In this document: in pieces, positions 21,650 through 33,080 of the stretch
Layout of the letters: each line of letters opens with the position of its first letter
How positions within the stretch are numbered: the first letter of the stretch is position 1
Assembly: GCA_963920575.1 (NCBI GenBank)
Contig: OY986963.1
Coordinates: 8,904,896-8,968,895, forward strand
DNA: 64,000 bases
Reading direction: 5' to 3'
Origin: Narthecium ossifragum
Lineage: Eukaryota; Streptophyta; Magnoliopsida; Dioscoreales; Nartheciaceae
The notes under the pieces: generated by a model
The model's input: only the letters and a program-made list of their open reading frames with translations
Database searches by the model: none
Told to the model about the DNA's origin: nothing
Translations under genes and position numbers: made by a program

Positions 21650-24600
21650 CTAAATATCCCATTGACAAATGCCCATGCCTTTAACATGCTCATTGAAAAT
21701 CTTGGGCAACAAACCTTTCGTCAAGGGATCAGCCAACATACAAGTAGTACTAATAGAAACAATAGACACTTGATGACTACTTATTCTATCATTAACAGCA
21801 AGAAATTTAATATCAATGTGCTTGTTCGCATTGGTAGTCTTGTTGCTATTGGAGAAGGAAACTGCTGCGGAATTGTCACAATATATCTTCAGGGGTCTGG
21901 ATATAGAATCCATAACCTGAAGACCTGAAATAAACTTCCTCAACCATAGTCCATGTGAGGAGGCCTCAAAGCAACTCATATATTCTGCTTCCATAGTAGA
22001 ACAAGCTATAATGCGTTGTTTAACGCTTTTCCAAGAGATTGCTCCACCAGCAAACAGAAAAATATAACCTGAAGTGGACTTTCTGCTATCGAGGCAACCA
22101 GCATAATCTGCATCTGCATAACCAATCACTTCCAACTGATCGGTCATCCTATATGTGAGCATATGGTCTTTAGTACCCTGCAAGTATCGCATCACTTTCT
22201 TTATTGCCTTCCAATGATCCATTCCAGGATCACTTTGATACCTTCCAAGCATCCCCAAAGCATAACTAATGTCATGACGAGTACATACATGAACATACAT
22301 CAGACTACCTAGTGCAGAAGCATAAGGTATATCTTTCATCTGATTTCGTTCAATCTCATTCCTGGGACATTGAAATTTACTGAATTTGTCTCCTTTAACG
22401 ATTGGCACGGGAGTAGATGAGCAGTTAGACATGTCAAACCTTTTTAGGATCCTAGTAATGTAATGCCTCTGTGATAAACCAAGTAACCTCTTTTTCCTAT
22501 CACGATGGATTTCTACCCCAAGAACATAAGAAGCATCTTTCATATCTTTCATATCAAAATGATCAGAAAGAAATCTTTTAGTTTCATGCAAGAGACCTAA
22601 ATCACTACTGGCAAGTAAGATATCATCCACATATAGAACCAAAAATATAAACTTGCTCCCACTCACCTTTAGATATATACAATGATCACAAATATTTTCA
22701 GTGAATCCAAAGGAAGTAATGATACGATTAAACTTTAAGTACCATTGCCTAGAAGCTTGTTTAAGACCACATATGGATTTCTTTAATTTACATACCAGTC
22801 TTTTATTTTCTTGCACTATAAAACCTTTAGGCTGTTCCATATACACCTCTTCCTCTAAGTCCCCATGTAAAAATGCAGTCTTTACATCCATTTGATGTAG
22901 CTCCAAATCATAATAAGCTACTAATGCCATAATGATTCTAAATGAATCCTTACTAGACACAGGAGAAAATGTCTCATAGTAATCAATGCCCTCCTTTTGA
23001 GTGAATCCCTTTGCTACGAGTCTGGCCTTATACCTCTCGATATTGCCCTTAGAATCCCTTTTGGTCTTATATATCCATTTACAACCAACATGTTTAAATC
23101 CTTCAGGCAATTCGACAAGTTCCCAAACTTGATTTTTCTTCATGGATTCAATCTCATCTTCCATGGCATTTAACCAAAGTTCAGAATCATTACTATTTAT
23201 GGCAGAATCAAAAGAGAGTGGATCATCTGTAATCCCAATGTCATAATCACGTTCTTGTAAATAAATAATATAATCATCTGAAATTGCTGGTCTCCTATCT
23301 CTAGTAGACCTCCTTAATATTCCAGATTCATGATCATTATTGCGATTATGAAATATTGGGTCATGTTCATTGGCAATCTGATCAGGAGTTGGTGTGTTAG
23401 GCGCCGGTTGATGCACCACAATCTCTGGTTGAACCAGATCATGTGTGACATCTCTTGGTGCAACTGTAATAGGAAATTTATCTGTAATTTCCTCTAGCAC
23501 CGCATTATGCGGTTCACCACTCCCACTCATTTCACCATCCTCAATGAACCTAGCTGTTCCAGTCTCAATGATTCTAGTGGTGTGTGATGGACAATAAAAC
23601 CTAAAACCCTTTGACCTTTCTGGATACCCAATGAAAGAACATGTAATGGTCCTTGGGTCCAATTTCTTTTCTTGTGGATTATATAATCGAGCCTCTGCGG
23701 TACAACCCCAGATGTGTAAATGTGCTAAACACGGTTTCCTTCCCGTCCATAACTCAAAAGGAGTTTTGGAAACGACCTTACTAGGTACCCGGTTTAGGAT
23801 ATACACAATGGTTTTCAAGGCATCGCCCCACAAAAATAAGGGTAAAGAAGAGTTTGCCATCATACTCCTCACCATGTCCATCAAAGTCCTATTACGCCTT
23901 TCGGCCACACCATTCTGTTGGGGATTACCTGGCATTGTATATTGTGCTACTATGCCATGGTGTTCAAGGAATTTGGCAAAAGCTCCAGGATTACGACCTG
24001 ATTCATCATAACGGCCGTAATATTCACCTCCTCTATCATATCTCACAATTTTAATTTTTCTGTTCAATTGATTTCCTACTTCAGCTTTGTACACCTTAAA
24101 GGCTTCCAAAGCTTCAGACTTTTCATGCAACAGAAAAATATAGCCATAACGTGAGAAGTCATCTATAAAGGTGATAAAATACTTTTGCCCTCCTAAACAA
24201 GGTGAAAGATAGCCACATATGTCGGTATGGATCAATTCTAAGAGTTCATGGCTTCTAGTGGCATGTTTCTTATGACTTTTAATTTGTTTACCTTTAATGC
24301 AACTGATGCACATACCGAAATCATTAAAGTCTAGATTTGGTAAAATTCCTTCCTTTACCAATCTAGTCATCCTCTCCTTCGATATGTGACCCAATCGCCT
24401 ATGCCACAAGCTAGATGAACTCTCATCCATAATACCATGTTTCATACCAACATTCATATTCAAGGCAAGTAAAGATTGAGCAAAAGACACATCCAAATTT
24501 AACTTATATAAACCGTCACATAAGTTTGCAGTACCAACTAAAACAGAATCTTTAAACAATCTAAAACTTGAGTTTCCAAAACTAGAGGAAAAACCATCTA

Positions 24601-25798
24601 AGTCAAGTCTTGAAACAGAAATAAGATTCCTAGATACTGAAGGAACATAAAAAGTGTCTTGAAGATCCATGGAGAATCCTAAGTCTGTAATGAGTCGGTA
24701 GGTCCCAATCAAAATGACCTTTGACTTCCCCCGGTTCCCCATGTAGATCCATTGCTCATTGTGATTTGGTTTACGGCTTGAAAGGAATCCCTGCATGCAA
24801 TTTGAAACATGAATTGCAGCACCCGAATCAATCCACCATGAATTAGAAGGAACATTAATAAAATTGGTTTCAAAACATGCCAAGGTTAGTGGCATACCCT
24901 TCATTTCAAACCAATTTCTTCTCTTCTCACAGTCCTTCTTGAGATGTCCCTCCTTTTTACAGAAGAAACACCTCAATTTGCGAGGTTGTCCTTTAACTTT
25001 AAATGCTGGATTGTTGGGTCCTTTATTTCCTTTCTTCGCCTTCTTGCCTTTAAAGTGCTCTTGGGAAGTCATGTGAACAGCTGGAAAACCTTCTCTCTTT
25101 AACCTCTCCTCCTCATTCACACATTGGGATATAAGTTCATTTAAATTCCATAATTCCTTATGTGTGTTATAAGAGATCTTAAATTGAGAAAACTGTGATG
25201 GGAGAGAGTTAAGGATGAATTGGACTAGAAAGGTGGCAGACACTTCCATACCTAGCCCTTTTAATTTCTCAGCTGTACTACTCATACTCAAAATATGCTT
25301 TCGCACCCCACTAAATCCATCATACTTTAAGGAGGTCAATTGAGACATTAAAGATCCAGCTAAAGCTTTATCAGATCCACTATGTTGTTTTTCTACAGAG
25401 GCAAGAAAATCAAAGGCCGAGCCATTAACAGGAATAGATGCTCTAATAGTCCTACAGATCGAGTTTTGAATGATCTTTAGAGACAATCTATTTGACCGCT
25501 CCCACTTATGATAAAAATCCTTATCAGCATCAGAACTAGTGGGAGTTAAATCATCAGGTTTAGAAACTCGTAAGGCCAAATCCAAGTCTAGGCATCCTAA
25601 GATAATTTCTAACTGCTCATGCCAATCACCATAATTAGAACCATTCAGTTGGGGAATGCTAGAAAGATGCGTTGACAGAGATGCAGGGGTCAAAGCTGTA
25701 GAATAAAATATATCTACAGTCAATTTAATGATGCATATATCTTTAATACAATTCCGCAAAACACACTTATTGCATAACCATAAAACACCTTTGGGCAA
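21650..25798 (-). CDS. Copia Gag-Pol polyprotein, apparently intact
   Basis: One uninterrupted frame of 1382 residues. Domains in order: UBN2-type Gag ([20 protein letters not shown], about 50-70), CCHC knuckle ([14 protein letters not shown], about 276-290), aspartic protease (WWIDSGA, about 320), integrase HHCC zinc region, integrase core with D (LIHTDICG, about 525), D ([10 protein letters not shown]) and E ([11 protein letters not shown]), reverse transcriptase (YVDDILLAS, about 1060), and RNase H ([31 protein letters not shown]). All catalytic residues I can check are present, so the product could be functional: particle assembly, processing, reverse transcription and integration. The first about 34 residues look non-Gag. 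A good splice acceptor (TTTTATTCTACAG) sits just before [11 protein letters not shown], so the true start may come from an upstream exon. Confidence 0.92.
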   Translation of the reverse strand: MPKGVLWLCNKCVLRNCIKDICIIKLTVDIFYSTALTPASLSTHLSSIPQLNGSNYGDWHEQLEIILGCLDLDLALRVSKPDDLTPTSSDADKDFYHKWERSNRLSLKIIQNSICRTIRASIPVNGSAFDFLASVEKQHSGSDKALAGSLMSQLTSLKYDGFSGVRKHILSMSSTAEKLKGLGMEVSATFLVQFILNSLPSQFSQFKISYNTHKELWNLNELISQCVNEEERLKREGFPAVHMTSQEHFKGKKAKKGNKGPNNPAFKVKGQPRKLRCFFCKKEGHLKKDCEKRRNWFEMKGMPLTLACFETNFINVPSNSWWIDSGAAIHVSNCMQGFLSSRKPNHNEQWIYMGNRGKSKVILIGTYRLITDLGFSMDLQDTFYVPSVSRNLISVSRLDLDGFSSSFGNSSFRLFKDSVLVGTANLCDGLYKLNLDVSFAQSLLALNMNVGMKHGIMDESSSSLWHRRLGHISKERMTRLVKEGILPNLDFNDFGMCISCIKGKQIKSHKKHATRSHELLELIHTDICGYLSPCLGGQKYFITFIDDFSRYGYIFLLHEKSEALEAFKVYKAEVGNQLNRKIKIVRYDRGGEYYGRYDESGRNPGAFAKFLEHHGIVAQYTMPGNPQQNGVAERRNRTLMDMVRSMMANSSLPLFLWGDALKTIVYILNRVPSKVVSKTPFELWTGRKPCLAHLHIWGCTAEARLYNPQEKKLDPRTITCSFIGYPERSKGFRFYCPSHTTRIIETGTARFIEDGEMSGSGEPHNAVLEEITDKFPITVAPRDVTHDLVQPEIVVHQPAPNTPTPDQIANEHDPIFHNRNNDHESGILRRSTRDRRPAISDDYIIYLQERDYDIGITDDPLSFDSAINSNDSELWLNAMEDEIESMKKNQVWELVELPEGFKHVGCKWIYKTKRDSKGNIERYKARLVAKGFTQKEGIDYYETFSPVSSKDSFRIIMALVAYYDLELHQMDVKTAFLHGDLEEEVYMEQPKGFIVQENKRLVCKLKKSICGLKQASRQWYLKFNRIITSFGFTENICDHCIYLKVSGSKFIFLVLYVDDILLASSDLGLLHETKRFLSDHFDMKDMKDASYVLGVEIHRDRKKRLLGLSQRHYITRILKRFDMSNCSSTPVPIVKGDKFSKFQCPRNEIERNQMKDIPYASALGSLMYVHVCTRHDISYALGMLGRYQSDPGMDHWKAIKKVMRYLQGTKDHMLTYRMTDQLEVIGYADADYAGCLDSRKSTSGYIFLFAGGAISWKSVKQRIIACSTMEAEYMSCFEASSHGLWLRKFISGLQVMDSISRPLKIYCDNSAAVSFSNSNKTTNANKHIDIKFLAVNDRISSHQVSIVSISTTCMLADPLTKGLLPKIFNEHVKGMGICQWDI

Positions 25799-27162
25799 GA
25801 ATTATGACACACAATAAGCGAAAATAACTAATTAAACACACAGTCATAACATAGCATAATGTCATAACAATACATGTCTCACATTAATCATTTAAGAAAC
25901 TATAATATGAATAATGAAAGAACATAACATCAAATATGACATATATAATATTATGCAAAGACTGTGATCCATATATTAGTTATACTATAAGTGGTTCATC
26001 ATACCGATTACATAAATCAGGGGTTATTCACACCTTTGGGCAAGAGAACTACCCATCTTTATACAATACAAGTAAGTAAACCTCAACTTTTAGTTTTGCA
26101 TCCTATCACAGTCACCTTTGGGCTTACTGTAATAGATTGAACTTTTATAGAATTCCAAGAGAGAGAAGACCGTCAGCCCTCAATTCACAACCCTAATTCA
26201 TAGAGTGCTCCGGGCCCTTTGGGGCTACGCGAAAACAACTCTTGAATGTCGTGATAGTGAACGGAATTACTAAATTTAATTCATAGCATTATAACATAAA
26301 TATAAATAAATAATTTATCATCATGCAATCAGGTAACAATAATATCATCTTTAAATTCCCTACACTTTCACGAGTCAAACGGCTCAAATCGGAATAAAAA
26401 CGGACTTAAGACGACAAAGTTATGCTATCTTAAAGAAAGTTGTCGCAAAAAAGCCCTCCAAAAGATCAGAAATCACAGCAGTAAATAAATCCGGGGTGGT
26501 TTCTGTAAAAGGCTCACGGGTTTCTTAAAAAAAATGAACCGGGTTTGAAACTTTTAAAACCCGCAAACCCGAAAACCAATAAACCAATAAGCATAAAACC
26601 TAAACGGGTTCGGATCCGAAAAAAAAAAAAAAACCCGAAACCCACTGACCTCATCTCCTTCCTCCCCTCTCCTTCGATCAGACGAAACCCTAGGGTTTCG
26701 CCGCCGCCGTCTTGATGCGCTGCCGCCGCCTCGTTAATCCGGCCAAGGCCGGTGGCTAGCTGCACGTTGGCGACGCCCGAAGCCGGAGATCCCGACTGGG
26801 AGGTCGCCGTCGAGCTTTTCGGCGGTACGCGGGAAGAAGAAGCCGGCGGACGCGACGCCGCGATCGCCGGAGCGGCTGCAGGCGAGGCCCCCCAACGCCG
26901 TTTGCAGTTGAGATCGCCGGAGAACGGCTCCTCGAACGCCGTTAGGGGTGGATCGAGTGGCTAAAGCCATCGATCACGGATTGGCAGCCAACCATGGCCG
27001 CCCCCAACTCTAAACTATTAACTATTAAACTATTATTTTTCGGAATTAATAAAACCTTGAATAAATTCGAATAATCATTATATGAATTCCAGAAAATCTG
27101 AAAATTCATGGAAAAAAAAACTTTACATGAATATAGGTATAAACCTTGCTCTTGATACCAAT
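25799..27162 (-). other. Leader of the young copia element
   Basis: About 1.36 kb between the primer site and the polyprotein frame. The part at 26500-26990 is GC-rich and ends in a run of about 15 A; the rest is A/T-rich. No gene recognised. A leader intron is possible given the acceptor noted before Gag. The primer binding site, TGGTATCAAGAGC on the minus strand, is at 27148-27160, two bases from the LTR. Confidence 0.75.
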
Positions 27163-27599
27163 TGTTAGCAATTATACTGTCATGCTAGATCTTCTACACT
27201 ATATTCACGTAAAGCAATAATATAATGCGAAATAAATCATACCTTCCGTCATCGTGTATACAATACGATGACTCCGTTCACCGTTGTACCGCCTACTCAA
27301 GACGGTAGGCTGGACTGGTCTTCTCTCTCTTAATCTCATTCTCCAACCTTTATGCTTAAGGACGATGGGGATCCTTTAGGCTTAAACCGTGAGCAGAGAA
27401 AGGGACCAGGGCCTCATATATATAGAAGTGAAAGTGTCCAACCATCATAGGACTAGAACTCTAATTGAGGTTAAACTCCATCATCTGAGTGGGAATAGAA
27501 CTCTTATTAATTGGGCTCTTTTAGTAGAATCAGGACTTGACTCAAGAGTTAAACCTACTCAAGTTATAATTAGACCACATTAAGGAGTTAAATCCAACA
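27163..27599 (-). repeat. 5' LTR of the young copia element
   Basis: 437 bp, TG...CA on the minus strand (TGTTGGATTT to TTGCTAACA). Followed inward by the tRNA-Met-type primer site. The outer end is immediately followed by the right copy of the 97-bp duplication. Confidence 0.92.
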
Positions 27600-27696
27600 T
27601 GCCGGACTTTGTGGATATGCTTAAAACCCTCCTGTCATACTCCTGAAAGATGCTACTAAGCTATCATCTTCGAGCTCTTAATAGTGAAACTGTGAA
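27600..27696 (+). repeat. Right copy of the 97-bp duplication
   Basis: Matches 20552-20648 exactly. After it the host sequence continues with GAAGATCACTGG, whereas the left copy runs into filler and element leader. Confidence 0.9.
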
Positions 27697-29447
27697 GAAG
27701 ATCACTGGTTAGAAGCAAAACAGTTGGTAGGTCATGATCTCCTGATTGAATATATAAATGGAGCTTATGGATGCATGCTTAGATTTTAGTGTTTAGATAA
27801 AATGTTGCTTGTGCCAAAACAAAAGATGATAAACATAGCATTCCAATACGCGACTCAACTTATGATACAAGACAATATAACAGCATGGCTCAAGAGCGGG
27901 ACGCAATTGACATCTGAACCATAAACTTAGCTATAACTGGACATTAGGATACTCTCGACGAGACAAAGACTTTTTTCTTTCATAAATTAGTTAAGCCCAA
28001 AGGTTGGGGAACAAAACACTACATCATGGCATTAAACCCCGCCATCCCGGGCCAACACAGCTGTGGTCCGGGCTCCTGCTGCTCTGCACCCCCTCACGCT
28101 ACAAAATCCATCACCCCAATCACAGACTTAGGAATATGTGAAAACAAGGTCCTACCAATGCTAATGGACTCCCACCAAATACCCTTCAACAGTACCTCTG
28201 ATTTGGACTCCCACCAAGTGGTGAACCCGGACATTGATAATCTCAAGTGCCATCTTCGAGCATGATTCATACAAGAGCAACATGCAAACAAACCATGTGC
28301 TCATGCCATCTTAGTCGCAGCCTCAATCACTTTCAATTCCGCATATATATATATTTCATAAGAGGCCAGAAGTTTCACTGTTTGAGGAACCTTAATTCAT
28401 TTTCCTACATAAGCCAACTAATTTTTTAGGTGATGTGAATCCTTACCTTCCACATATGTTGGTTTTGTTCCCAAACAAGACCAAGGAAATGAATTTTAAT
28501 GAAGAGAGATAGCAACTAGAACCTACTTGATCAGTTGCCTAGAAGCAAAGATCATCAAGTATTTCATTACTTTCAAGCTACAAAATGATATCAATTTAAG
28601 AATGGGGTCATTGTTGAATAGGTTATACTATATATATGTGTGTGTAGAAAATATTGAAGTAGGGTACCTATATAAGTTAATTCTTCTGAGAGAACTCAAC
28701 TGATTTGAGCGTTATTAATATTGACACGTAAGGACAGAGTCATGTATACATAAGCTCAGTTTCCATCCATTTGAGGGAAAAATTAAGAAACTACTACGTG
28801 CTAAGTTAACTGCAAGAAAAAGGTTTATGTCCTCAAAGCTCATAGTTAAGAAACCTAATTAAGTAATGGGCACCTCCATAATAAGAAAAGACCTCTATGG
28901 CTAGCTAGAGACCAATAAATTGTGGGTGCGGAAAGGTCGTTGTGAACTTGATGCTTGACTTAAAGCCCTCCCTCAAAGTGCGTTCTTGGTGATATATATG
29001 TAGCAATATAGTAACAACTAGAAGGATTATTTAGAACTCATGGCGTGTGGCCCTCCTTGGAACGATATGTTAATGTATAAAATATAGAGTGGGTACGACA
29101 CTTGGCTGCAAGTTGAGATTAATTAACTGAAGAGAAATGTTTTGTGTACATGGCCCACAGCCATGTACACACACATGAGAGAGAGAGAGAATGAAGGAGA
29201 GAGAGTGGAGAAGAGTGAGAGAGAATGGGAGGGAGAGAGCGGAGGTGGCATAGCCCCCTCAATGCCACCTATTGGCATGTACTCCAATCAAAGGTCTTAA
29301 CTGAATTCTAATGGAGGTGATGATGACTTCATAGAAAAGTCCAGCCTTAAAATAATTTAAATGGAGGTGATGATCGATGATGATCCCACTGCTCCGGTCA
29401 AGGCTCATGAGATTAAGTCCAGCGTTTATATGGAAGCGTAGCTTGCT
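27697..29447. other. Intergenic, no gene seen
   Basis: No domain or RNA gene recognised in either strand. A GA-rich microsatellite-like block lies at about 29176-29250. Two copies of an ATGGAGGTGATGATGA-like word occur near 29310 and 29360. Confidence 0.45.
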
Positions 29448-29650
29448 CATCTATCTATTATATAAAATTAAATTTTATGAGTCACAATTTGACTTATGTA
29501 TTTTCTTACATGTAATAACTTAGTCATAGAGAGAGGAGGACACGTGACATCTGGTCATAGAGAGAGGGCATGGGGCTAGGTGATTAAAGGGGTTAATGGG
29601 GGTGGGTGGTTACGGCCCACCTATTCTGACTTGGCACAGGGCCCACCTAG
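29448..29650 (+). mobile_element. Degenerate short Helitron
   Basis: Starts TCATCTATCTATTATATAA and ends with a weakened hairpin (CTGACTTGGCACAG), then GGCCCAC and CTAG, followed by T. Interior shares GTTAATGGGGGTGG-like text with the other short Helitrons. Non-coding. Confidence 0.6.
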
Positions 29651-29869
29651 TCCATACTATATAGCATGATGGTTATAGGTTAAGTATTCTATTATGTCCT
29701 ATGTAGATCCTACGTGCAACCTGTGTGGAGTGGAGAGGGGAAGTCAGTGAGGGAGAGGGTTAATGAGGGTGAGGGGGAAGTTAGTAGGTGGTTAATGGGA
29801 AAGTTAATGGGGAGGAGGGCTAAGTAAGTTAATGGATGGTTACCTGCCAATTGGTAGGGGGCTCACTAG
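29651..29869 (+). mobile_element. Short Helitron, head-to-tail with the previous one
   Basis: Starts TCCATACTATATAGCATGAT directly after the CTAG of the preceding copy and ends with hairpin ACCTGCCAATTGGTAGGG, then GGCTCA, CTAG and T. Tandem end-to-start joining fits known Helitron arrays. Confidence 0.7.
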
Positions 29870-29946
29870 TGTGTGTGTGTGTATATATATATATAGAGGA
29901 ATTTTCAGGGTAAAACTAGTTTTACAAGTATCTATGTCAAACTCCA

Positions 29947-29981
29947 ATCGTGACCGTCCGATCGGATCGGACGGTCACGAT
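29947..29981. repeat. 35-nt perfect palindrome in the left MULE arm
   Basis: Arms of 17 bases around a single central base, starting ATCGTGACCGTCCGATC. The matching palindrome in the right arm is at 32537-32571 with the same arms and a different central base. Confidence 0.85.
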
Positions 29982-30269
29982 CAAAATCATGGCTATTAGT
30001 ATAACCTGCTTCCCTGCTTCCTCCCCCGAGCTCCTTAGCATCGCCTCGGCAACGGCGCACGCTCCACCGTCCCCGCATCCCTCCTCCGATCCTCCTCCTC
30101 CCTCCGGATCCCCGGCATCCCTCCTCCTCTCCTCCGGAGCGCCGGTCCTGGCATCCCTCCTCCAGCGTCCCGCGACTAGCGTGCGCCGTTGCCGCATCCT
30201 CCCGTGCCCTAAAGATCGCCGCCGTCCCGAGCTTCTTCGCCACCGCCTCCCCTGAGCTTCTTCGCCACC

Positions 30270-30378
30270 GCCTCTGAGAGAGAGGGGCAGCACCGCTCGC
30301 TGTATCGGCGCCATCCGAATAAAGCCCGCCAGTTCCAAGATTTCTGAGATCCGGCTTGAGATTCCAAGACCCCGGAAT
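30270..30378 (-). pseudogene. Captured DEAD-box helicase fragment, left arm
   Basis: Minus-strand frame reads FRGLGISSRISEILELAGF and then MAPIQRAVLP. This resembles the Q-motif region at the start of DEAD-box RNA helicases, where a phenylalanine and a TPIQ glutamine contact ATP. No Walker A or DEAD motif follows, because the sequence passes into GC-rich repeat text. It is therefore a gene fragment inside the element's inverted repeat. The right arm carries the reciprocal copy. Confidence 0.6.
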
Positions 30379-30399
30379 GTAGGGGGCCTAATGATCAAT

Positions 30400-32056
30400 G
30401 TGATACATTGTATCTCTTTGCCATCTTCAACATTATAGAACTGGATATGCTCCAGAATAGGATTTCCAGTAGAGGAGAGCTTTGGTCTGGAATCTTAGAC
30501 GTGAACCACCAGTAGCAGCTGCATCAACTATAATTAGTGATGAAGAGGTTAGCAGAAGTAGTAAAGGAAGTGATTGGATGGTGCTCCTTGAGGAGCTTAG
30601 CTATAGACGCCTATAGCTGCTAACTGGACCCCTAATCTAATCTGCTCTGTTTTGCTGAGATAAAGATTGGATTAGCAGGGCTTTTCGCAGGCACTGATGT
30701 GCACCAAGTTCCTCATTTTTCTGTCTTAATTCACCATTTGTCCTTCAAACTAAACAATTGGGTCAATGAGTAATACACATATATTAGTCACAAAAGACAA
30801 TGCATTGATTCCTTAGAAAACTAATATTTTTTTCCTGAGTGAGTGTTCATATGTGTATTGTTTTACCTTGTGTGGATGCTGAGACAGATTTTAGCTGGCA
30901 TGAGAACTAATTGAGGTGGCGGGAGAGGGATTTTTGGGCAATTACAACATGCCAACAAGATACTATATTGTGATAGGAACTGCTAATGGGTGCAGGTCCT
31001 ATAAAGAGTGGAGTTGGCGGAAGGGAACAGAGGAGCTGTAGAAGAGGACTTTATGGCTTGGAGGAAGTAGCAGAGAATCAGGAGGAAGAAGAATGCAGGA
31101 AGGAAGATGTAATATTCATTGATTTCCCCATGTACTGCATTACATCTATTAATAAAGAACACTTCTCTCGATTTGGAGAGTTACACAGCAATTGCTCTGT
31201 CATTAACTAAAGTGTTCTTCCCTAAGGAGCAAACTAAATCAATTAATCAGCAGTTATTCCATAAGCTCTGCTGCCATAAACTCTGCTGCTTATTACCAAG
31301 TTATGCTGTTGCCTTAATTGGGATTGCTGGGGCCTGGATCTAGCTGTCGCTTGCCGCGCCTACTGTAAGTGAGTATCGGCCTGGATTGCAACCCATCATA
31401 TTGGTGCAGTCTTCTTCTGAAGTCTTCCAGTCAAGAATTAAGGAAAGATATGCATTGAATTTGATTTGATTCAAGTCCAGTTAGATACCTAATTGGCTTG
31501 ACTTGATGAAAGCTCAAAGCTCCATAAGTGGAGGGGGCTGTTACCTCTGTAGAGATGATTTCCAATACATCCTGCTAAAGAAATCAGTCATTGGTCATAC
31601 ACCTTAGACACAACCTCTGTTCCAGATAAGAAATGTTGGACAACTAAATCAGCTGAATTTTCTTCATGCAAGTGAATAATATACATAACAGAACGCTTCA
31701 TTATTCATAACAGATGCCCTTAATTCAGCTCCAATTTGTTATATTCCAGCTCTGGCTTTACCATTCATATCTGAAACCAGAACTTATAGCAGCTGTGATA
31801 TATGTATCCTTTTCCACCATCCATGATCCATCTACACACCATTGCTAATTCTACAATCATATCACACAATTTTAAAGAATAGAAGTGAAAATTACATACA
31901 AAAGAAGGCATAATTTACAAAGGAATTTATGCCGCCGTCCCATAGATCCACCTCCACCGCCAACTCTAAAGGAAATCGGAATCCGGCGATGTACTGAACA
32001 CCGGCTTGTCCTTCACGGCCACATTGCTAACCACATTTTTGATGTTGCTCTACCAT
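30400..32056. other. Interior of the MULE-like element
   Basis: No transposase or host gene recognised. The stretch around 31130-31400 contains TTAATAAAGAAC and ends in text like an LTR/primer boundary (CCCATCATATTGGTGCAGTC), so a nested LTR remnant is possible but unproven. Confidence 0.35.
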
Positions 32057-32160
32057 CAAACATTCCGGGGTCTTGGAATCTCAAGCCGGATCTCAGAAAT
32101 CTTGGAACTGGCGGGCTTTACTCGGATGACGCCGATACAGCGAGCGGTGTTGCCCAAGCT
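32057..32160 (+). pseudogene. Captured DEAD-box helicase fragment, right arm
   Basis: Plus-strand frame reads FRGLGISSRISEILELAGF and TRMTPIQRAVLP, a slightly better match to the DEAD-box Q motif than the left copy (which has MAPIQ). The two copies being inverted and similar shows the fragment was acquired before or during formation of the long inverted ends. Confidence 0.6.
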
Positions 32161-32619
32161 CAGGGGAGGCGGTGGCGAAGAAGCTCAAGGGAGGGGAGCT
32201 CGGGGGAGGCGGTGGCGAAGAAGCTCAGGGGAGGGGAGCTCGGGGAGGCGGTGGTGAAGAAGCTCAGGACGGCGGCGATCTCTAGGGCACGGGAGGATGC
32301 GGCAACGGCGCACCCTCTAGGGCACGGGAGGATGCGGCAACGGCGCACGCTGGTCGCGGGACGCTGGAGGAGAGATGCCGGGACCGGCGCTCCGGTGGAG
32401 AGGAGGGATGCCGCGGGGATCCGGAGGATCGGAGGAGGGATGCGGGGACGGTGGAGCGTGCGCCATTGCCGAGGCGATGCTAAGGAGCTCGGGGGAGGAA
32501 GCAGGGAAGCAGTTTATACTAATAGCCATGATTTTGATCGTGACCGTCCGATCCGATCGGACGGTCACGATTGGAGTTTGACATAGATACTTGTAAAACT
32601 AGTTTTACCTTGAAAATTC

Positions 32620-32666
<47 letters not shown>

Positions 32667-32669
<3 letters not shown>

Positions 32670-32861
32670 TCCTTATATAGCAGGATGGTTAAGAAGTTAA
32701 TCTTTGGTTTGTCCTAGTTGGTGTCCTACGTGACAGATATATCCTATGTGGCTGCTAATGTGGAGGGGTAATAGTGGGGCATGGGGGAGTTAGAAGGGGT
32801 TAGTGGAGAGTTATGAGGGGAGATGGTGGTTACCCTGCCAAGTGGCAGGGGACTCCACTAG
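32667..32861 (+). mobile_element. Short Helitron in a TA microsatellite
   Basis: Starts TCATCCTTATATAGCAGGAT after a TA repeat and ends with hairpin CCCTGCCAAGTGGCAGGG, seven bases, CTAG, T, with the TA repeat resuming. Same 3' hairpin as the copy ending at 18582. Non-coding, 195 bp. Confidence 0.8.
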
Positions 32862-32874
32862 TATATATATATAT

Positions 32875-33045
32875 GGGTAACCATCAACCCCACCTCAATA
32901 ACTCCCTCCCATTAAATCCCCATCAACTTAGAATTATTATGCCACATAGGCGTCACGTAGGCTCCACCTAGGACATTCTCCCGCCACGTAGGACAATAAA
33001 AGTTTCACTTATAATCATAGCCTCATATAATGATAATGATGATGA

Positions 33046-33047
<2 letters not shown>
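32875..33047 (-). mobile_element. Inverted, end-less Helitron relative
   Basis: Read on the minus strand it contains GTCCTACGTGGCGG, GGGGATTTAATGGG and ends GATGGTTACCC, like the bodies of the neighbouring short Helitrons, but the terminal hairpin and CTAG are missing. Its 5' limit is blurred by a GAT repeat. Confidence 0.5.

Positions 33048-33080
<33 letters not shown>

Larger units (their letters stand above)
20649..27599 (-). mobile_element. Young full-length Ty1/copia element with PBS overhang
   Basis: Two LTRs (20720-21157 and 27163-27599) enclose a primer site, a leader of about 1.36 kb, one long polyprotein frame and a polypurine tract (AAGTGGGAGA on the minus strand, just inside 21157). 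I count about three differences between the LTRs, about 99 % identity, so insertion was recent. Beyond the 3' LTR the element continues for about 53 bp with a second copy of the primer site and leader start (20667-20719), preceded by about 18 bp of unexplained filler. Confidence 0.9.
29896..32622. mobile_element. MULE-like element with about 500-bp inverted ends
   Basis: Left end GAGGAATTTTCAGGGTAAAA and right end (reverse) GAGGAATTTTCAAGGTAAAA begin inverted repeats at 29896-30378 and 32057-32622. Flanks are TA microsatellite on both sides, so the 9-bp duplication expected for a MULE cannot be verified. The right arm is longer because a roughly 40-bp GC-rich unit (GGCGGTGGCGAAGAAGCTCA) is tandemly repeated near 32165-32265 and a second unit (GGGCACGGGAGGATGCGG) near 32285-32345. 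No transposase found. Confidence 0.7.

Noticed and set aside
30930..31400. A nested LTR in the MULE-like element
   Set aside because: Poly(A)-like and primer-boundary-like words occur, but there is no second LTR, no TG start and no target duplication, so it is only mentioned as possible.
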